NCBI GenBank assembly: GCA_963682025.1
Contig: OY821519.1
Coordinates: 108,542,264 to 108,606,263, forward strand
DNA: 64,000 bases
Direction of reading: 5' to 3'
Source: Cordilura impudica
Taxonomy: Eukaryota; Arthropoda; Insecta; Diptera; Scathophagidae
A program made the position numbers and the translations under genes. Of the stretch, positions 34,645 to 45,940 are shown piece after piece. The notes beneath the pieces are model-generated. The model had not been told where the DNA came from and did not search any database. It saw nothing but the letters and a program-made list of their open reading frames with translations. Numbering within the stretch: the stretch's first letter is position 1; each line of letters opens with the position of its first letter.

Positions 34645-37600
34645 AATTATCATATATATTTTTAAGTAGCCCCGCAAAAACATCTCGATCTCTAGCTTCA
34701 TTTAGAAGTCTGCCCATGTCTCTGATACCAGTCCATACTTCAATATTATCAATCCATGTTATTTCTTTTCTCCCTTTAGCAGCCTTTCCTTCTATATTAT
34801 CGATTGCAACAGCTTATATTTTGGGTTTCTCATAAAATGTGCCAGGTATGATGTTTTTCTTTTCTTTATGACGGTAAATAGCTATCTTTCGCAGTGCATT
34901 TTTTGCAAAACTTTGGTAGTTGATATATGTTCAGTCCAGGGTATTTTGAGTATTCTTCTATAAACCCACATTTCAAAGGCCTCTAATCTTTTTATGTCTG
35001 ATGATTTTATGGTCCATGTCTTCACCGCATATAGTAAAACCGACCAAACATATGTTTTAATGAATCTTGAATTTGTTTCAAGATGAATATCGCGACTTGT
35101 AAGTACTTTTTTATACCCTATACCACTATGTGGTTTGGGTATAATGACTTTGTGCTGCTGTTTGTAACAACCAAAAATATTTGACCTACACCCATCTTTA
35201 ATTATACCGATCGAATCAGAATCACTATCTGATTCGATTTAACGATGTCCGTCCGTCCGTCCGTCCGTCCGTCCGTCCGTCCGTCCGTCCGTCCGTCTGT
35301 GTGTCCATGTAAAGCTTGTAATCAAACTGCAGGTCGCAAATATGAATATATTTTGATGAAATTTGGTATTTAATTTTCTATCGGCCACGTGATGAACGCT
35401 ATTGAAATTGGTGAGAATCGGTCCATGTTCAGACCTAGCCCCCATACAAATGACCCCTATGAAATCAACATAAATTGCCATAAGATCCAAATTATCATAT
35501 AAATCTTAGTCAAATTGGGTTTATATGTATATATTACATTCATGATCTCTATTGGACAACTCTTAGTCATAGGCCCCATATAGAGCTGCTTCCCGATCTT
35601 CACATAAATCTATCAAAAACAAAAATATTGCACTGATTCTTCTCAAATTTTGTTTGTATATATTTTTGCAAAATACAAGAGACTTTACCAAACGTGGTCA
35701 GGATAGGTCCATTTTTGGACCAAGTCCCCATATAGATATAGCATCCGATATGAACTTTTTCATATCTGCAGCCGAAAAAATTAATAAAAATCCCACCCAA
35801 AATTGGTTTATGCTTATTTTCTATATCCAGTTAGTTGGGTCTAAGAGATAGGGTCTCTATACGCATGGTATAGGGTATCGTATAGTCGGTCTAGACCGAC
35901 TATAATTTTCTTACTTGTTGTATTTAAAAAAGGCATCTCGAGCCATTTCTTTTGAACAATCCCATTTGTTGTTGATTGTAACGCCGAGATATTTAAAATT
36001 CTGTACTCTTTCGATGCATGCGCTTTGTATTTTTAAGGAAGTAGTATAATGGTTATTTTTCTTGCTCACAATCGTATATTTTGTTTTTCGAATATTGATA
36101 TTTAGGCCACATGCATTACTGTTTGTTGCGAGTTTATTTACCAGGTCTTGTAGCGCGGGCATATTGTCAGCCAGTAATGTTGTATCATCAGCATATCTTA
36201 TGTTATTGATAAAAATACCATTTGTGTATATACCTTCCGAACTTTGCTGATAGACTCTTCAAATATTCCTTCAGAATTAGTATTAAATAACAAAGGGGAC
36301 AGTATGCATCCTTGTCTGACGCCCTTGGATATAGCTATACTCTCAGTAAGTTTTCCGTCAATCTCAATTTGTGTGTTTGGTGCTAATATAGACTTTTAAT
36401 GCATTGTATTTCCTTTTGATCTATCCCAATGGATATGAGAATTTCCATCAATTTATCATGTTTCACGTTGTCAAAAGCTGTTTCATAATCTATAAAGCAT
36501 AGGAACACGTCCTTTTGTACGTTACGACATTTTTGAATCAATGTATGTATTGAGAAAAGTGCTTCTCGAGTACCCATGCCTTCTTTAAACCCAAATTAGG
36601 TCGTACCCATTACTTTTTCACATTTATCATATATTCTAGTGTGAATTATACGGAGAAAAATTCTGAGGGCATGACTCATCAGGCTTATTAGTCTATAGTC
36701 GCTACAATACCGGGGGTAGCTTTTTTTTGGAATGGTTATGAAGGTTGATTTCAGCCAATCTTGTCGGTATTGTGCAGTATTATAAATGTAATTAAATAAT
36801 TCAGTTAATAGGTGGATGTTGTTGTCATCTATCAACTTTCAGTTTTCTGCGGGCATCTCCTCCGGGCCAGAAGCTTTCTTGTCCTTAAGCGATTTAACTG
36901 CCGTCTCTACCTCTCGTTTAGTAATTGGGTTTCCTGTAAGTGGTTGTGATGGGGATTCATAAATTGGTCTATTGTTGTCGGTGAATACTTGTTTTCGTAT
37001 TCAATCCATATAAATTAATTTTCTTCATTGCCAAGTACAACTTCGTTGTTGTTGTTATATAAAACCTTCGGAGTGGTTTTGCGGTATATTCCCGCCGCTT
37101 ATTTTAGCTTTTTATGGAGATTGAAGTCGTCATGTAAAAATTGCAATCTTTCGATCTCTAGGCGTTGTTTTTTCAAGTCTTCATTATTTGCGCTGCGTAC
37201 AGCAGTTCGAATCTCCCTATTTAATTCCCAGTATCGTTCGTAATTTACGTTTTTATGTTCGCAGCGTTCTTCCATTAATTTCAGTATTTCATTTGTTATC
37301 CATTCGTTCCTTTTTGGCCATTCACTGTCTCTTAATTTCGTTCCGTTATTGATATTATAGTATTTTTGACACCATTCCATATATTTTCTGAATCCTCTCT
37401 GTTCATATTATTTAGTTGTAGATTTATTTCACCTCTCACGTTTGTAATATATTCGAGTCTTCAAGTTTTCCAATATTTATTTTCGTGCGTGATTTGCTTT
37501 TTTTCGTTACTGTAAGTTTCGGTCGTAGGTCTGTGACTAGAAGGTTGTGGTCTGAAGGTACGTCAGCCCCTGGGTAAGTTGATGTTCTTGCTACAGAGGA

Positions 37601-37790
37601 GCTATATCTTTTGTTTAAGAGTGTGTAGTCGATTTGATTTCGTACAATGTTTTCATTTCTATCTTGGGGAGATATCCAAGTATAGCGTCTTCTGGCAGGA
37701 AGGCAGAACAATGTGTTTGTGATTTTCATTTTGACCTGTTACGTCAGGTACTTTAGTATCTCCTACTAATACTGGCATCGGCATGGAGTA
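34645..37790 (-). mobile_element. RTE-like LINE, 5'-truncated, with a nested family-A copy
   Basis: Minus-strand blocks in order: endonuclease C-terminus (37729-37436, RRYTWISPQDRNENIVRNQI, DYTLL, ADVPSDHNLLV), linker (37380-37099, WITNEILKLMEERCEHKN), RT start (36835-36596, STFITIPKK and YRLISLMSHALRIFLRI), palm (36577-36383, DVFLCFIDYETAFDNVKHDK), motif B (about 36330, GVRQGC), then FKYLGVTINNKWDCSKE (36162-35911), and after the interruption at 35108-35919 the C-terminal part to about 34680. A poly-A tract (minus poly-T) at 34626-34643 is near the 3' end. EN and RT motifs fit the RTE group. Stops are frequent. Confidence 0.82.
35108..35919 (+). mobile_element. Family A element, complete copy 5, inside the RTE-like LINE
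   Basis: ATACCCTATACCACTATGTGG start, GTCC x12 array (35247-35294), and AGTCGGTCTAGACCGACT with ATAATTTTCTTACTTGTT at the end. The LINE frame resumes on either side. It has the longest GTCC array of the copies in this window. Confidence 0.88.
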
Positions 37791-37794
37791 TATT

Positions 37795-38469
37795 GTTACA
37801 TACAAAGGGCGCTATATTAATGTAAGGCTTTCCTGTCAATTTGTTATATAATACCCTACAAGAAATAATTGACCGAAATAAACACATAAACAATTTTTGT
37901 ACTAACACAGTTGCAACAATTTCCTATTTGAAGAACATATGACTGTCATTGATGATGTAAACATCCATCATTGCTTATGTTGCATATTTGTTTTTTTACA
38001 TTTTTTTTCTAATATTTGTGAATTCCCGGGTATTATTCATAATAAATTTGTCTTGCGGAAAGTGCATTCATAATTTAATTTAATTGTGTGAAATTCTATA
38101 AAAAAAAAATATATAGACAACGAAAATAAAGTTTTAAGCGAAAAAGTCAACTTAAGTCTTTGGTCATCTTAAGATTCGAAAAATACCAAAATTATTAGAA
38201 GTAATACGGACAATATTTCTTGCTGAAAAAAAATTTTTAACTTTCGAAAAAAATATTTCTTAAATATCAGCTACAATAGCAGGTGTTGTATATCGTACGG
38301 GTAATACAAATTCAAGAGAATCGAATCCCGATTTCCAAAGGCAAACGACTATTCTAATAAGAGCCGAATCAATAAGGGGAAAAAATTAAATCGAACAAAT
38401 TGTACAGTGAGTTCTGTATATGATATTCAAAAACACATTTTTAAAGCAATATTCATTATCTTGTTTTAG
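37795..38469. other. AT-rich spacer before the flippase exon
   Basis: No exon of the adjoining gene is visible upstream within this stretch on the plus strand; it ends with a polypyrimidine tract and ttgttttag acceptor. Confidence 0.4.
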
Positions 38470-38812
38470 TACCATAGATTATCAAGCCTCAAGTCCCGAT
38501 GAAAAATCCTTGCTCAAAGCTTGTGCTAATTTGGGTTTAATTTTTATGGGCGATGGCAATGAAATCCTCAAAATACGTGTCACGTCCCACACATGGACTA
38601 TTCGCGACCCTTTAGTGTGGGTAAAGTTAATGAGATGAATTTCGATAGTTTTCGTATATTGGAATTTTCCTCTGTTCGAAAGCGGATGAGTATAATAATC
38701 AAAGGTGATATATACCAAAGGTGATATATACCAAAGGAGCTGGGAGCTATATATGTGTTTCCATTTTGCAGCAACAATGCAGGAGAGATGGTGGCCAAGA
38801 CCGATATACATT
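38470..38812 (+). pseudogene. Orphan exon of a P4-type phospholipid-transporting ATPase
   Basis: After an acceptor (ttgttttag) the plus strand reads TIDYQASSPDEKSLLKACAN and LGLIFMGDGNEILKIRV; YQASSPDE is the nucleotide-binding-domain signature of flippases. A frameshift near 38612 is followed in another frame by VNEMNFDSFRILEFSSVRKR and MSIII, matching the FxSxRKRMS motif. A 16-base tandem duplication (GGTGATATATACCAAA, 38703-38734) causes a further shift, after which CSNNAGEMVAKTDIHLE can be read. Homology ends abruptly at 38812 against family-B repeat DNA. P4-ATPases flip aminophospholipids to the cytosolic leaflet. With two or three shifts and no neighbouring exons this looks like a duplicated, dead fragment. 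Confidence 0.75.
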
Positions 38813-38814
38813 AG

Positions 38815-40802
38815 AGTGGTCCTTAAAATGAAAATGCGATTTTGGGGAGAGGCGGTGTCCAGTTTATTTCCTTTCTATATAAAACTAATAAATGTGAATT
38901 TTGGGGACAATCGAATAAAGAAAAGTCGTGACGGAAATCGATTCAAAATTTCACTTTTTTTCATGACTTTTTTTCAGATTTTACGAAAATTTCGTTCTAT
39001 AGTTTAATTTTTCCAACAAATTGTTATATAATTCGGGATAAGCATTAAATTATCCTTTCAAAAAGCTATAAAATGTCAAAAACGAATAAAAACCCGCCAA
39101 GAAATAGCTAATTACACAGACGACTTTTGTGTCAAAAAAAAAACTAGGTCATGAAATTTTAAGGCATTTTTTTCAGTTTAGATAAACTGATTAAAGCCAC
39201 AACTTGTTTTGGTCTCTATACTTATAAGTCCTCAGATATGAAGTATTGTTTTATTACCACGTTGTTAACCAATTGCGCATTGAGACCGAACATGAGAAAT
39301 TTTTTTTTATAAAACTTGAAAATTCCTTTTTCAAGTTCTAAAAAATTTTCCTAAACAAAATTTTAAAAAAATATATCTGGCACTTTAAGGTTTTGTAAAA
39401 TGCACGTTTCAGATTAACTGAGTGAATTTTTAATTAAATCCCTTTGTCAGAATTTTTTGACAATGATTTTATTTTTGCGGATTTGGAGAAAAATGGGATT
39501 TTTGTAAAATATATTGTAAATGTATTCTTTTTAAATACTTTGTATCAAAAATTCATCACTTTTCTACTTTTAAATGCCATATTTTATCGCAATAGCCTAG
39601 AGTTTCGAAAAAAAAAAAATAAAAGACCCCACTAACCCTTTTGGAAAAGCCATAAAACGTCAAAAACGAATAAAAACCCGCCAAGAAATAGCAAATGACC
39701 CAGACGACTTTTGTGCCAAAAAAAAAATAGGTCATGAAATTTGAAGGCATTTTTTTCAGTTTTGAGAAATTGATTAAAGCCATAACTTCTTTTGGTCTCT
39801 ATACTTATAAGTACTCAGATATGAAGTAACATTTTATTACCACGTTGTTAACCAATTGCGTATTGAGACCGAAGATGGGATTTTTTTCTTATAAAATTTT
39901 AAAAATTCCTTTTTCAAGTTTTAAGAAATTTTCTTTAACAAAATTTAAAAAAATGTATCCTGCACTTCAAGGTTTTGTTAAATACATATTTCAAATTAAC
40001 TGAGTGAATCCTTAAGTAAATCCCTGAACCGGAATTTTTTTGACAAGGATTTCATTTTTGCGTATTTGAAGAAAAATGGGATTTTTGTAAAATATTTTGT
40101 AAATATATTCTTTCTAAATACTTTGTATCAAAAATTCATCACTTTTCTACTTTTAAATGCCATATTTTATCGCAATAGCCTAGAGTTTTGGAAAAAAATT
40201 ATATGACCCCATTAACCCTTTTGGAGAAGCCATAAAACTTCAAAAACGCATAAAAACCCGCCAAGAAATAGTTAATTACACAGACGACTTTTGTGCCAAA
40301 AAAAAAACTAGGTCATGAAATTTTAAGGCATTTTTTTCAGTTTTGATAAATTGATTAAAGCCACAACTTGTTTTAATCTCTATACTTATAAGTACTCAGA
40401 TATGAAGTAATGTTTTATTACCACGTTGTTAACCAATTGCTCATTGAGACCGAAGGTAAAATTTTTTTTTTAATTTTTGAAAATTCCTTTTTCAAGTTTT
40501 AAGAAATTTTCTTTAACAAAATTTAAAAAAATGCATCTGGCACCTTAAGATTTTGTTAAATACACGTTTCAGATTAACTGATTGAATTTTTAAGGAAATC
40601 CCTATGCCAGAATTTTTTTGACAATGATTTTATTTTTGCGGATTTGGAGAAAAATGGGATTTTTGTAAAATATTTTGTAAATGTATTCTTTCTAAATACT
40701 TTGTATCAAAAATTCATCACTTTTCTACTTTTAAATGTTATATTTTATCTTAATGGACTAGGGTTTCGGAAAAAATGATATGATCCCATTAACCCTTTTG
40801 AA
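38815..40802 (+). repeat. Family B with a 3-unit, ~580-bp tandem array
   Basis: Units begin AGCYATAAAA...TCAAAAACG-x-ATAAAAACCCGCC at 39064, 39648 and 40228 (spacing 584 and 580). Each carries AAAAA-CTAGGTCATGAAATTT-like, GATTAAAGCCAYAACTT, ACCACGTTGTTAACCAATTG, CATCACTTTTCTACTTTTAAATG and CCATTAACCCTTTTGG. The segment 38815-39063 precedes the array and matches the left flank of the copy at 5945. Units are about 90% alike by eye. No conserved frame. Confidence 0.85.
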
Positions 40803-41710
40803 ATTTGGGTCACATATGTATGACCCTAAGCTAATAAAAGACAATTTATTCAAAAAATTCAAATATTTGTTGAATTTTTAGATGCGGCACTTAAAATATA
40901 ATAACTAAATGTGTAGAACTCCCGTTACTAAAATTTGGGATAAATTCGAGAACGATAACCCATTATTTGCCAAGGCCAGCTTTGGATTTTAAGATATTTT
41001 TAAATAAAAATTGCCGAAAACGAGTTTTTCTATTAAACTCGCTGAAACCATTATATAGAATTGAAGAAAAATAATCCTGCAATTTTTATTTAATTAACCC
41101 TTCAGTGCTCCTGGGATCAAAATTATCCATTGTGATATATCTCTGGTGCAATTGTCTGCTTATTGCTCGCGAATATAAATTAAGAGTGAGAGTAAGATGC
41201 AAATTCATGTGTACACAGCAGTTTCGGTCAGTTGGCCTTAATAGAATGATAGAAATTTTGTTCTACGCTATGACCGAAACTTCTGTCAGCAGTTACAGTC
41301 GTATGACCGCTCAAATGACCGTCGCTATTCTTGTAGGGATATAACGTTTTTTATCCCGATATTTTGCTATTCGCTTTTGGAGCCATCTAACGTAGTGATT
41401 GTTTTTGTTGTCGATATTATATTTTATGTAATACACCGCCATTTAGAAGGAAAGAATAAAGTGAAAGTAAGCTTGAAATTACTTTTAATTCTTTGTTTTG
41501 GAAAACCCAAAATTGTTTGGCATGTCATTTTGTTACTATTTGACACTTTTAAAGCTTGCCTTTAAAGGACATGCTTATATCCATATATCCAAAATTTCCA
41601 GAAGTATTAAATTTTTAAGCTATAAATAAAACATTTTTCGCATTCGAATATTGTCGAAGTGAAACAAAAATTTAGCCCATATGATTCTATTCAAAATAAA
41701 AAATTATGTA
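40803..41710. other. Family B tail and non-coding DNA
   Basis: 40785-41000 matches the inverted copy at 11.2-11.5 kb. Beyond it a perfect 10-bp hairpin (GTTTCGGTCA/TGACCGAAAC, about 41220-41281) is visible. Small open frames at 41105-41344 and 41377-41565 have no recognisable domain. Confidence 0.4.
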
Positions 41711-41713
41711 TTA

Positions 41714-42115
41714 CTAGATGTAACCCGGTGTGCTTCGCTACACCCTCCCCCTCCCCCTCCCCCTTCCGAATCATTATGAAAGGCCTCATGCAAAGTCCCA
41801 AGGCTCCCAATAATACATTCGTCTCATCCCGCGCATTTTTTGTCTGACTACTCACGTTAATAATAGATGACCTAAGACAAATTTGCAAAGCTTTCTCTAT
41901 CATAGTACTTAATATATATGATATTAAAAATTTACTTTATATGGGAGGTGCCAATCCCACTAAAAATATTTAAAAAAAATTAAAGCCTGTAGCACTCCCA
42001 TATCCGCAGTAAGACTATGTGAAATTTTCAGGAAGATCAGCTGAGTAGTTACGGAGATTACCTCCTACAAACAAACAAACAAACAAATATTACCTCTTTA
42101 TTATGTTAGTATAGA
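41714..42115 (-). mobile_element. Short non-autonomous Helitron, complete
   Basis: Minus strand 5' end TCTATACTAACATAATAAAG at 42115, preceded by A; 3' end at 41714 with hairpin GGTGT-AGCGAAGC-ACACC (41727-41744), then GGGTTACAT-CTAG, followed by T. These are the defining Helitron termini: 5'-TC, subterminal hairpin, 3'-CTAG, insertion between A and T. The inside contains one family-C block (GGGAGGTGCCAATCCCAC) and no gene. Confidence 0.8.
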
Positions 42116-42149
42116 TTATTAGTATAGATTTTTTTATTTCAATGCTTGC

Positions 42150-42253
42150 TGATGCTGATATATAATGTTTTTTGTCTTTTCATTCGGTACAAAAATTATC
42201 AGATTTTTCGGCGTTCCTACCCTGGAGCAAGGTACATGTAGCTGTCCATGAGA
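42150..42253 (-). pseudogene. Helitron Rep/helicase C-terminal fragment
   Basis: Minus-strand translation gives SHGQLHVPCSRVGTPKNLII and then FVPNEKTKNIIYQ. SHGQLYVACSRVG is the last conserved block (helicase motif VI region) of Helitron RepHel proteins in insects, with the arginine of SRVG as the ATP-binding arginine finger. Only the last ~35 residues survive. The same segment appears, more decayed, on the plus strand at 52470-52570. Confidence 0.75.
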
Positions 42254-42459
42254 AGAAGATGGATTATCCATATTAGATCTGGCAACACTTAACTATTGGC
42301 CTTGAACTTAGAATATCATTTGGCAATTTTTCATTTTAGCGATTTTTGATTTTGCCCATTTTTGATTTTGAAGATTTTTGTATTTTGGGCGATTTTTATT
42401 TTTCACGACTTTTGGGTTTGAAATTGTCAAAAGACTGTCGCTTTCGTAGTGCTTCATAT

Positions 42460-43340
42460 TTTTTACGTAGGAGGTGCCACGCTCACTAATCCCATCCCGC
42501 CCGATTTTTATTGGACTACTCACATTAATATCTAATGGACTCATGCAAAATGTCGAGTCTTTCCCTTTTATAGTACACCAGTTATATGATATTAGATATC
42601 TACTTTGCATGGGCGGTGCTATGCCCACTGCTCCGATCACGCCCATTTTTTTGTTCGACTAATCACACAAAGAACCTATGGGCTCACGTAAAGCCACAAA
42701 GCTCTCTCTTTTACAGTACTCCAGATATATGACATTAAATAGTTACTTTGCATGGGGAGTGCCACGCCCATTGGTGTGAACCCGTCAATTTTTTGTTCGA
42801 CTACTCATACTAAGATCTGATAGGCTACTGCAAAGTGTCAAAGCTTCCTTTTTTAACACACCAGTTATATGATATCATATATTTACCTTGTATGGGCGGT
42901 GCCACGCCCACTGCTCCGATCACGCCCATTTTTTGTCTAACTAATCAAATTCATAACTTATGGGCTCACACAAAGTCCCAAGACTCTCACTGTCACAGTA
43001 CTCCAGATATATGTCATTTTATATTTACTTTGTATGGCAGGTGCCACGCCTATTGGTCCGATACTGCCCATTTTGCATCCGACTACTCACATTAATAATA
43101 GGTGACATCAGAAAAATTTTAAAAGCTCTCTCTATCACATTACTCGAGATATATAATATTGAACTATTACTTGTAAAGGAGATACCACGCCCACTTATCC
43201 GATCCCGCCCATTTCCGGCGTAGCTACTAATACTAACAATAGGTGACCTGACACGAATTTGCAAAGCTCTCCCTATCATAGTACTCAATATATGTACACG
43301 ATATTAAAAATTTACTTTGTATGGGAGGTGCCACGCCCAC
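42460..43340 (-). repeat. ~144-bp tandem repeat within Helitron (6+ units)
   Basis: The motif TTTGTATGGG-x-GGTGCCACGCC recurs at about 42603, 42748, 42888, 43029, 43171 and 43317 (spacing 140-146). Alternate units are more alike (42603 with 42888; 42748 with 43029), hinting at a dimeric ~285-bp higher-order unit. Such internal tandem repeats are known in non-autonomous insect Helitrons. Confidence 0.85.
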
Positions 43341-43539
43341 CAAAAATATTTAAAAAATTATAGCCTATAGCACTTCCCATATCCGTAGTAAGACTCTGTG
43401 AAAATTTCAGGAAGATCAGATGGGTAGTTACGGAGATTACCTCCTACAAACAAACAAACAAACACACATTACCTCTTTATTATATTAGTATAGACTTAAC
43501 AAACAACCGTTATTACTAAATTCTTTCTTTTAACTCACA

Positions 43540-44155
43540 CTCTCTGTCTGTCTGTCTGTTTGTCTGCCGTGGGTCAACCCCATTCTCCCTTATCCAATTG
43601 ATCTGAAACTTGGCCCATAGTCTTGTTGTGAAAAAAGATTAATTTTGGGGTAGTCACGCATAGTCACGCATAGTCTCGGAGTGATCTAAATTTCATTTCC
43701 CATCTCATCCAATCCGTCTAAAACGTAGTCCATACACTTGCTGTGAAAAAAAGACTAACTTGAACTCAGTCACGGAAAGACTTAAAACGGATTTCGCCTC
43801 ATCCAATTATTCCGAAACTTGGTCGGTATAATTGCTGTAAAGAAATATTAACTTCGACATAGTCACGCACAGTCACGCATAGTCGCGCACACTTACGGAG
43901 TGATTTAGGACACATTTCTACTTATTCGATAGATCTGAAACTTGGTCGATAGACTTGCTGTGAAAAAAGATTAACTTTGAGATAGTCACGCACAGTCACG
44001 CATAGTCACACACAGTCACGGAGAGATTAAATACTCACTTCCCCTCATCCGATCGATCTGAAACTTTGTCCATAGACTTGTTGTGGCCAAAGATTAATTT
44101 TAAGATAGTCACATAAAGTCACGCACAGTCGCGGAGACATTCAAAACCCATATGC
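43540..44155 (+). repeat. Minisatellite, ~120-bp units with AGTCACGCAY subrepeats
   Basis: A CTGTCTGT run (43540-43565) leads into five units centred on GATCTGAAACTTGGTC (43608, 43727, 43813, 43931, 44057), each followed by a TTGCTGTGAAAAAAGATTAA block and then one to four 10-base AGTCACGCAY repeats. Unit length varies from 86 to 126 with the number of 10-mers. Confidence 0.8.
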
Positions 44156-44159
44156 ATAA

Positions 44160-44545
44160 GAAAAGAAAGAATTTTAATAAAAACCTGGTTTTTATGGGCT
44201 AGAAATATAATAAATAAGTAATTAATAAATTAATAAATATATTAACACTGATAATGTCCGCCCAGAGTTGCGGATAGTTTCCATACTCATGTTTCTTTTA
44301 AAATAAATCATAAAGCAAGGGGTTAAAAGGATATTTGGGTCAGCTTATTTTTATTTTAATTAATTATTCTCATGTAGAAATATCTCTTGTTTTTTTCTTT
44401 ATATTAGAACTCTATTTGGTTTCAAACATAAAAATATGGATTTTTTATCAGCCAAATGCTGTTTTTTCTAAAACAATTATTTTATTATAGGCGTTTTTTA
44501 TATGTATTTCAATTTTTTATATGTATATATCAATTTATATATATA
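44160..44545. other. AT-rich spacer
   Basis: No gene or element boundary recognised. Confidence 0.4.
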
Positions 44546-44548
44546 TAT

Positions 44549-45930
44549 GCCCTATACCACTTAGTGGTCATGGTATAATGACTTTGTGTTGAAGATTGTA
44601 GCTACCAAAAATACTTGACCTAGTAACACTTTCTGAATCAATTTAGTGATGTCGGTTTGTACATCCGTCCGTCATGTAAACCACGTAATCAAAATAAAAA
44701 CAAGTAAGAAAATTATAGTCGGTCTAGACAAAATAAAAACAAGTAAGAAAATTATAGTCGGTCTAGACCGACTATACGATACCCTACACCATGGTTTAGA
44801 GACCCTATCCCTATCGCTGCGGTCCAACTAATTGGATATAGAAAATAAGCATAAACCAAATTTGAGGGGAATTGTTTTTAATTTTTTTGGCTGCAGATAT
44901 GAAAAAGTTCATATCGGGTGCTATATTTTCAAAAAATATATACAAACCAAATTTGAGAAAAATCTGTGCAATATTTTTGTTATTTAATAGATTTAAGTGA
45001 AGATCAGGAAGCAGCTCTATATGGGGCCTGTGACTAAGAATTGTCCTATAGGGACTACTTTTTGGACTACTGATTAATGCATATAATAAACACATACAAA
45101 CCCACCTTGACTGAGATCTATATGGTAATTTGTATCTTATGGCAATTTATGTAGATTTCATAGGGGTCATTTGTATAGCGACTAGGTCTGAACATAGAGC
45201 GAATTTCACCAATTTCAACAGCATTCATTTTATAGCTGATAGAAGCTTACATAACAAATTCCATCAAAATATATTCTTATTTGCGACCTGCAGTTTGATT
45301 ACAAGGTTTACATGGACACACAGACGGACGGACATCGCTAAAACGACTCGGAAAGTGATTCTGAGCCGATCGGTATAATAAAAGATGGGTCTAGGTCAAA
45401 TATTTTAGGTAGTTACAAACAGCAGCACAAAGTCATTATACCCAAACCACATAGTGGTATAGGTATAGTGGTATAAATACCAAAACAAGCCATACGATGA
45501 ATGCTATTGAAATTGGTGAATATTGGTACATGTTCAGACCTAGTCCCCACACAAATGTCCCCTTTGAGATCGACTCAAATTGCAATAATATCCAAATTAT
45601 CACATAAATCATGATAAAATAGTGTCTGTATATGTTTATTACATCCACTTAGTTCAAAAATAATATAAAAATGCTGCACAGATTTTACTCAAACAATAAG
45701 TGACTTTACCAAATATGGTCTGCTCCATTTTTCGTCCTAGTGCCCATATAAATATTGCGTCCGATGTGAAGTGTTTCATATCCGAAATAATTAATAACAG
45801 TGCCACTCTAATTTGGTGTATGCTCATTTTTTTTATCTAATTAGTTGGACCTAAGAGATACGACCTCAACACGCATGTTGAAGGGCATCGTAAGTCGATC
45901 TAGACCGCCTTTAATTTTCTTAATTGTTTT
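44549..45930. mobile_element. Cluster of three family A copies with a 39-bp terminal duplication
   Basis: 44549-44690 is a plus-strand 5' part (CCCTATACCACTTAGTGG, GTCCGTCC). 44691-44729 and 44730-44768 are a 39-base direct duplication of the palindrome end (AAAACAAGTAAG... GGTCTAGAC). 44730-45467 is a nearly full minus-strand copy ending ACCACATAGTGGTATAGG. 45488-45930 is a plus-strand 3' part ending GATCTAGACCGCC...TTTTCTTAATTG. The minus and second plus copies lie head to head. Confidence 0.75.
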
Positions 45931-45940
45931 TTAATAAGAA

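Larger units (their letters stand above)
42117..43494 (-). mobile_element. Helitron with helicase tail and internal tandem repeats
   Basis: The minus-strand 5' end TCTATACTAATATAATAAAG is at 43494 (preceded by G in this copy). From about 43340 to 42460 there are six or more ~144-bp units containing GGTGCCACGCCCACTGCTCC, GATCACGCCCATTTTT, GACTACTCACATTAATA. Downstream (42253-42150) lies a helicase-end fragment. The 3' terminus abuts the shorter Helitron at 42115-42117, with a 13-base repeat of AATCTATACTAAT at the junction, and CTAG is not preserved. Confidence 0.75.

Noticed and set aside
42460..43340. Regular ~144-bp repeats considered as a CRISPR-like array
   Set aside because: Units are long, adjacent, without unique spacers, lie inside a Helitron, and the genome is eukaryotic.
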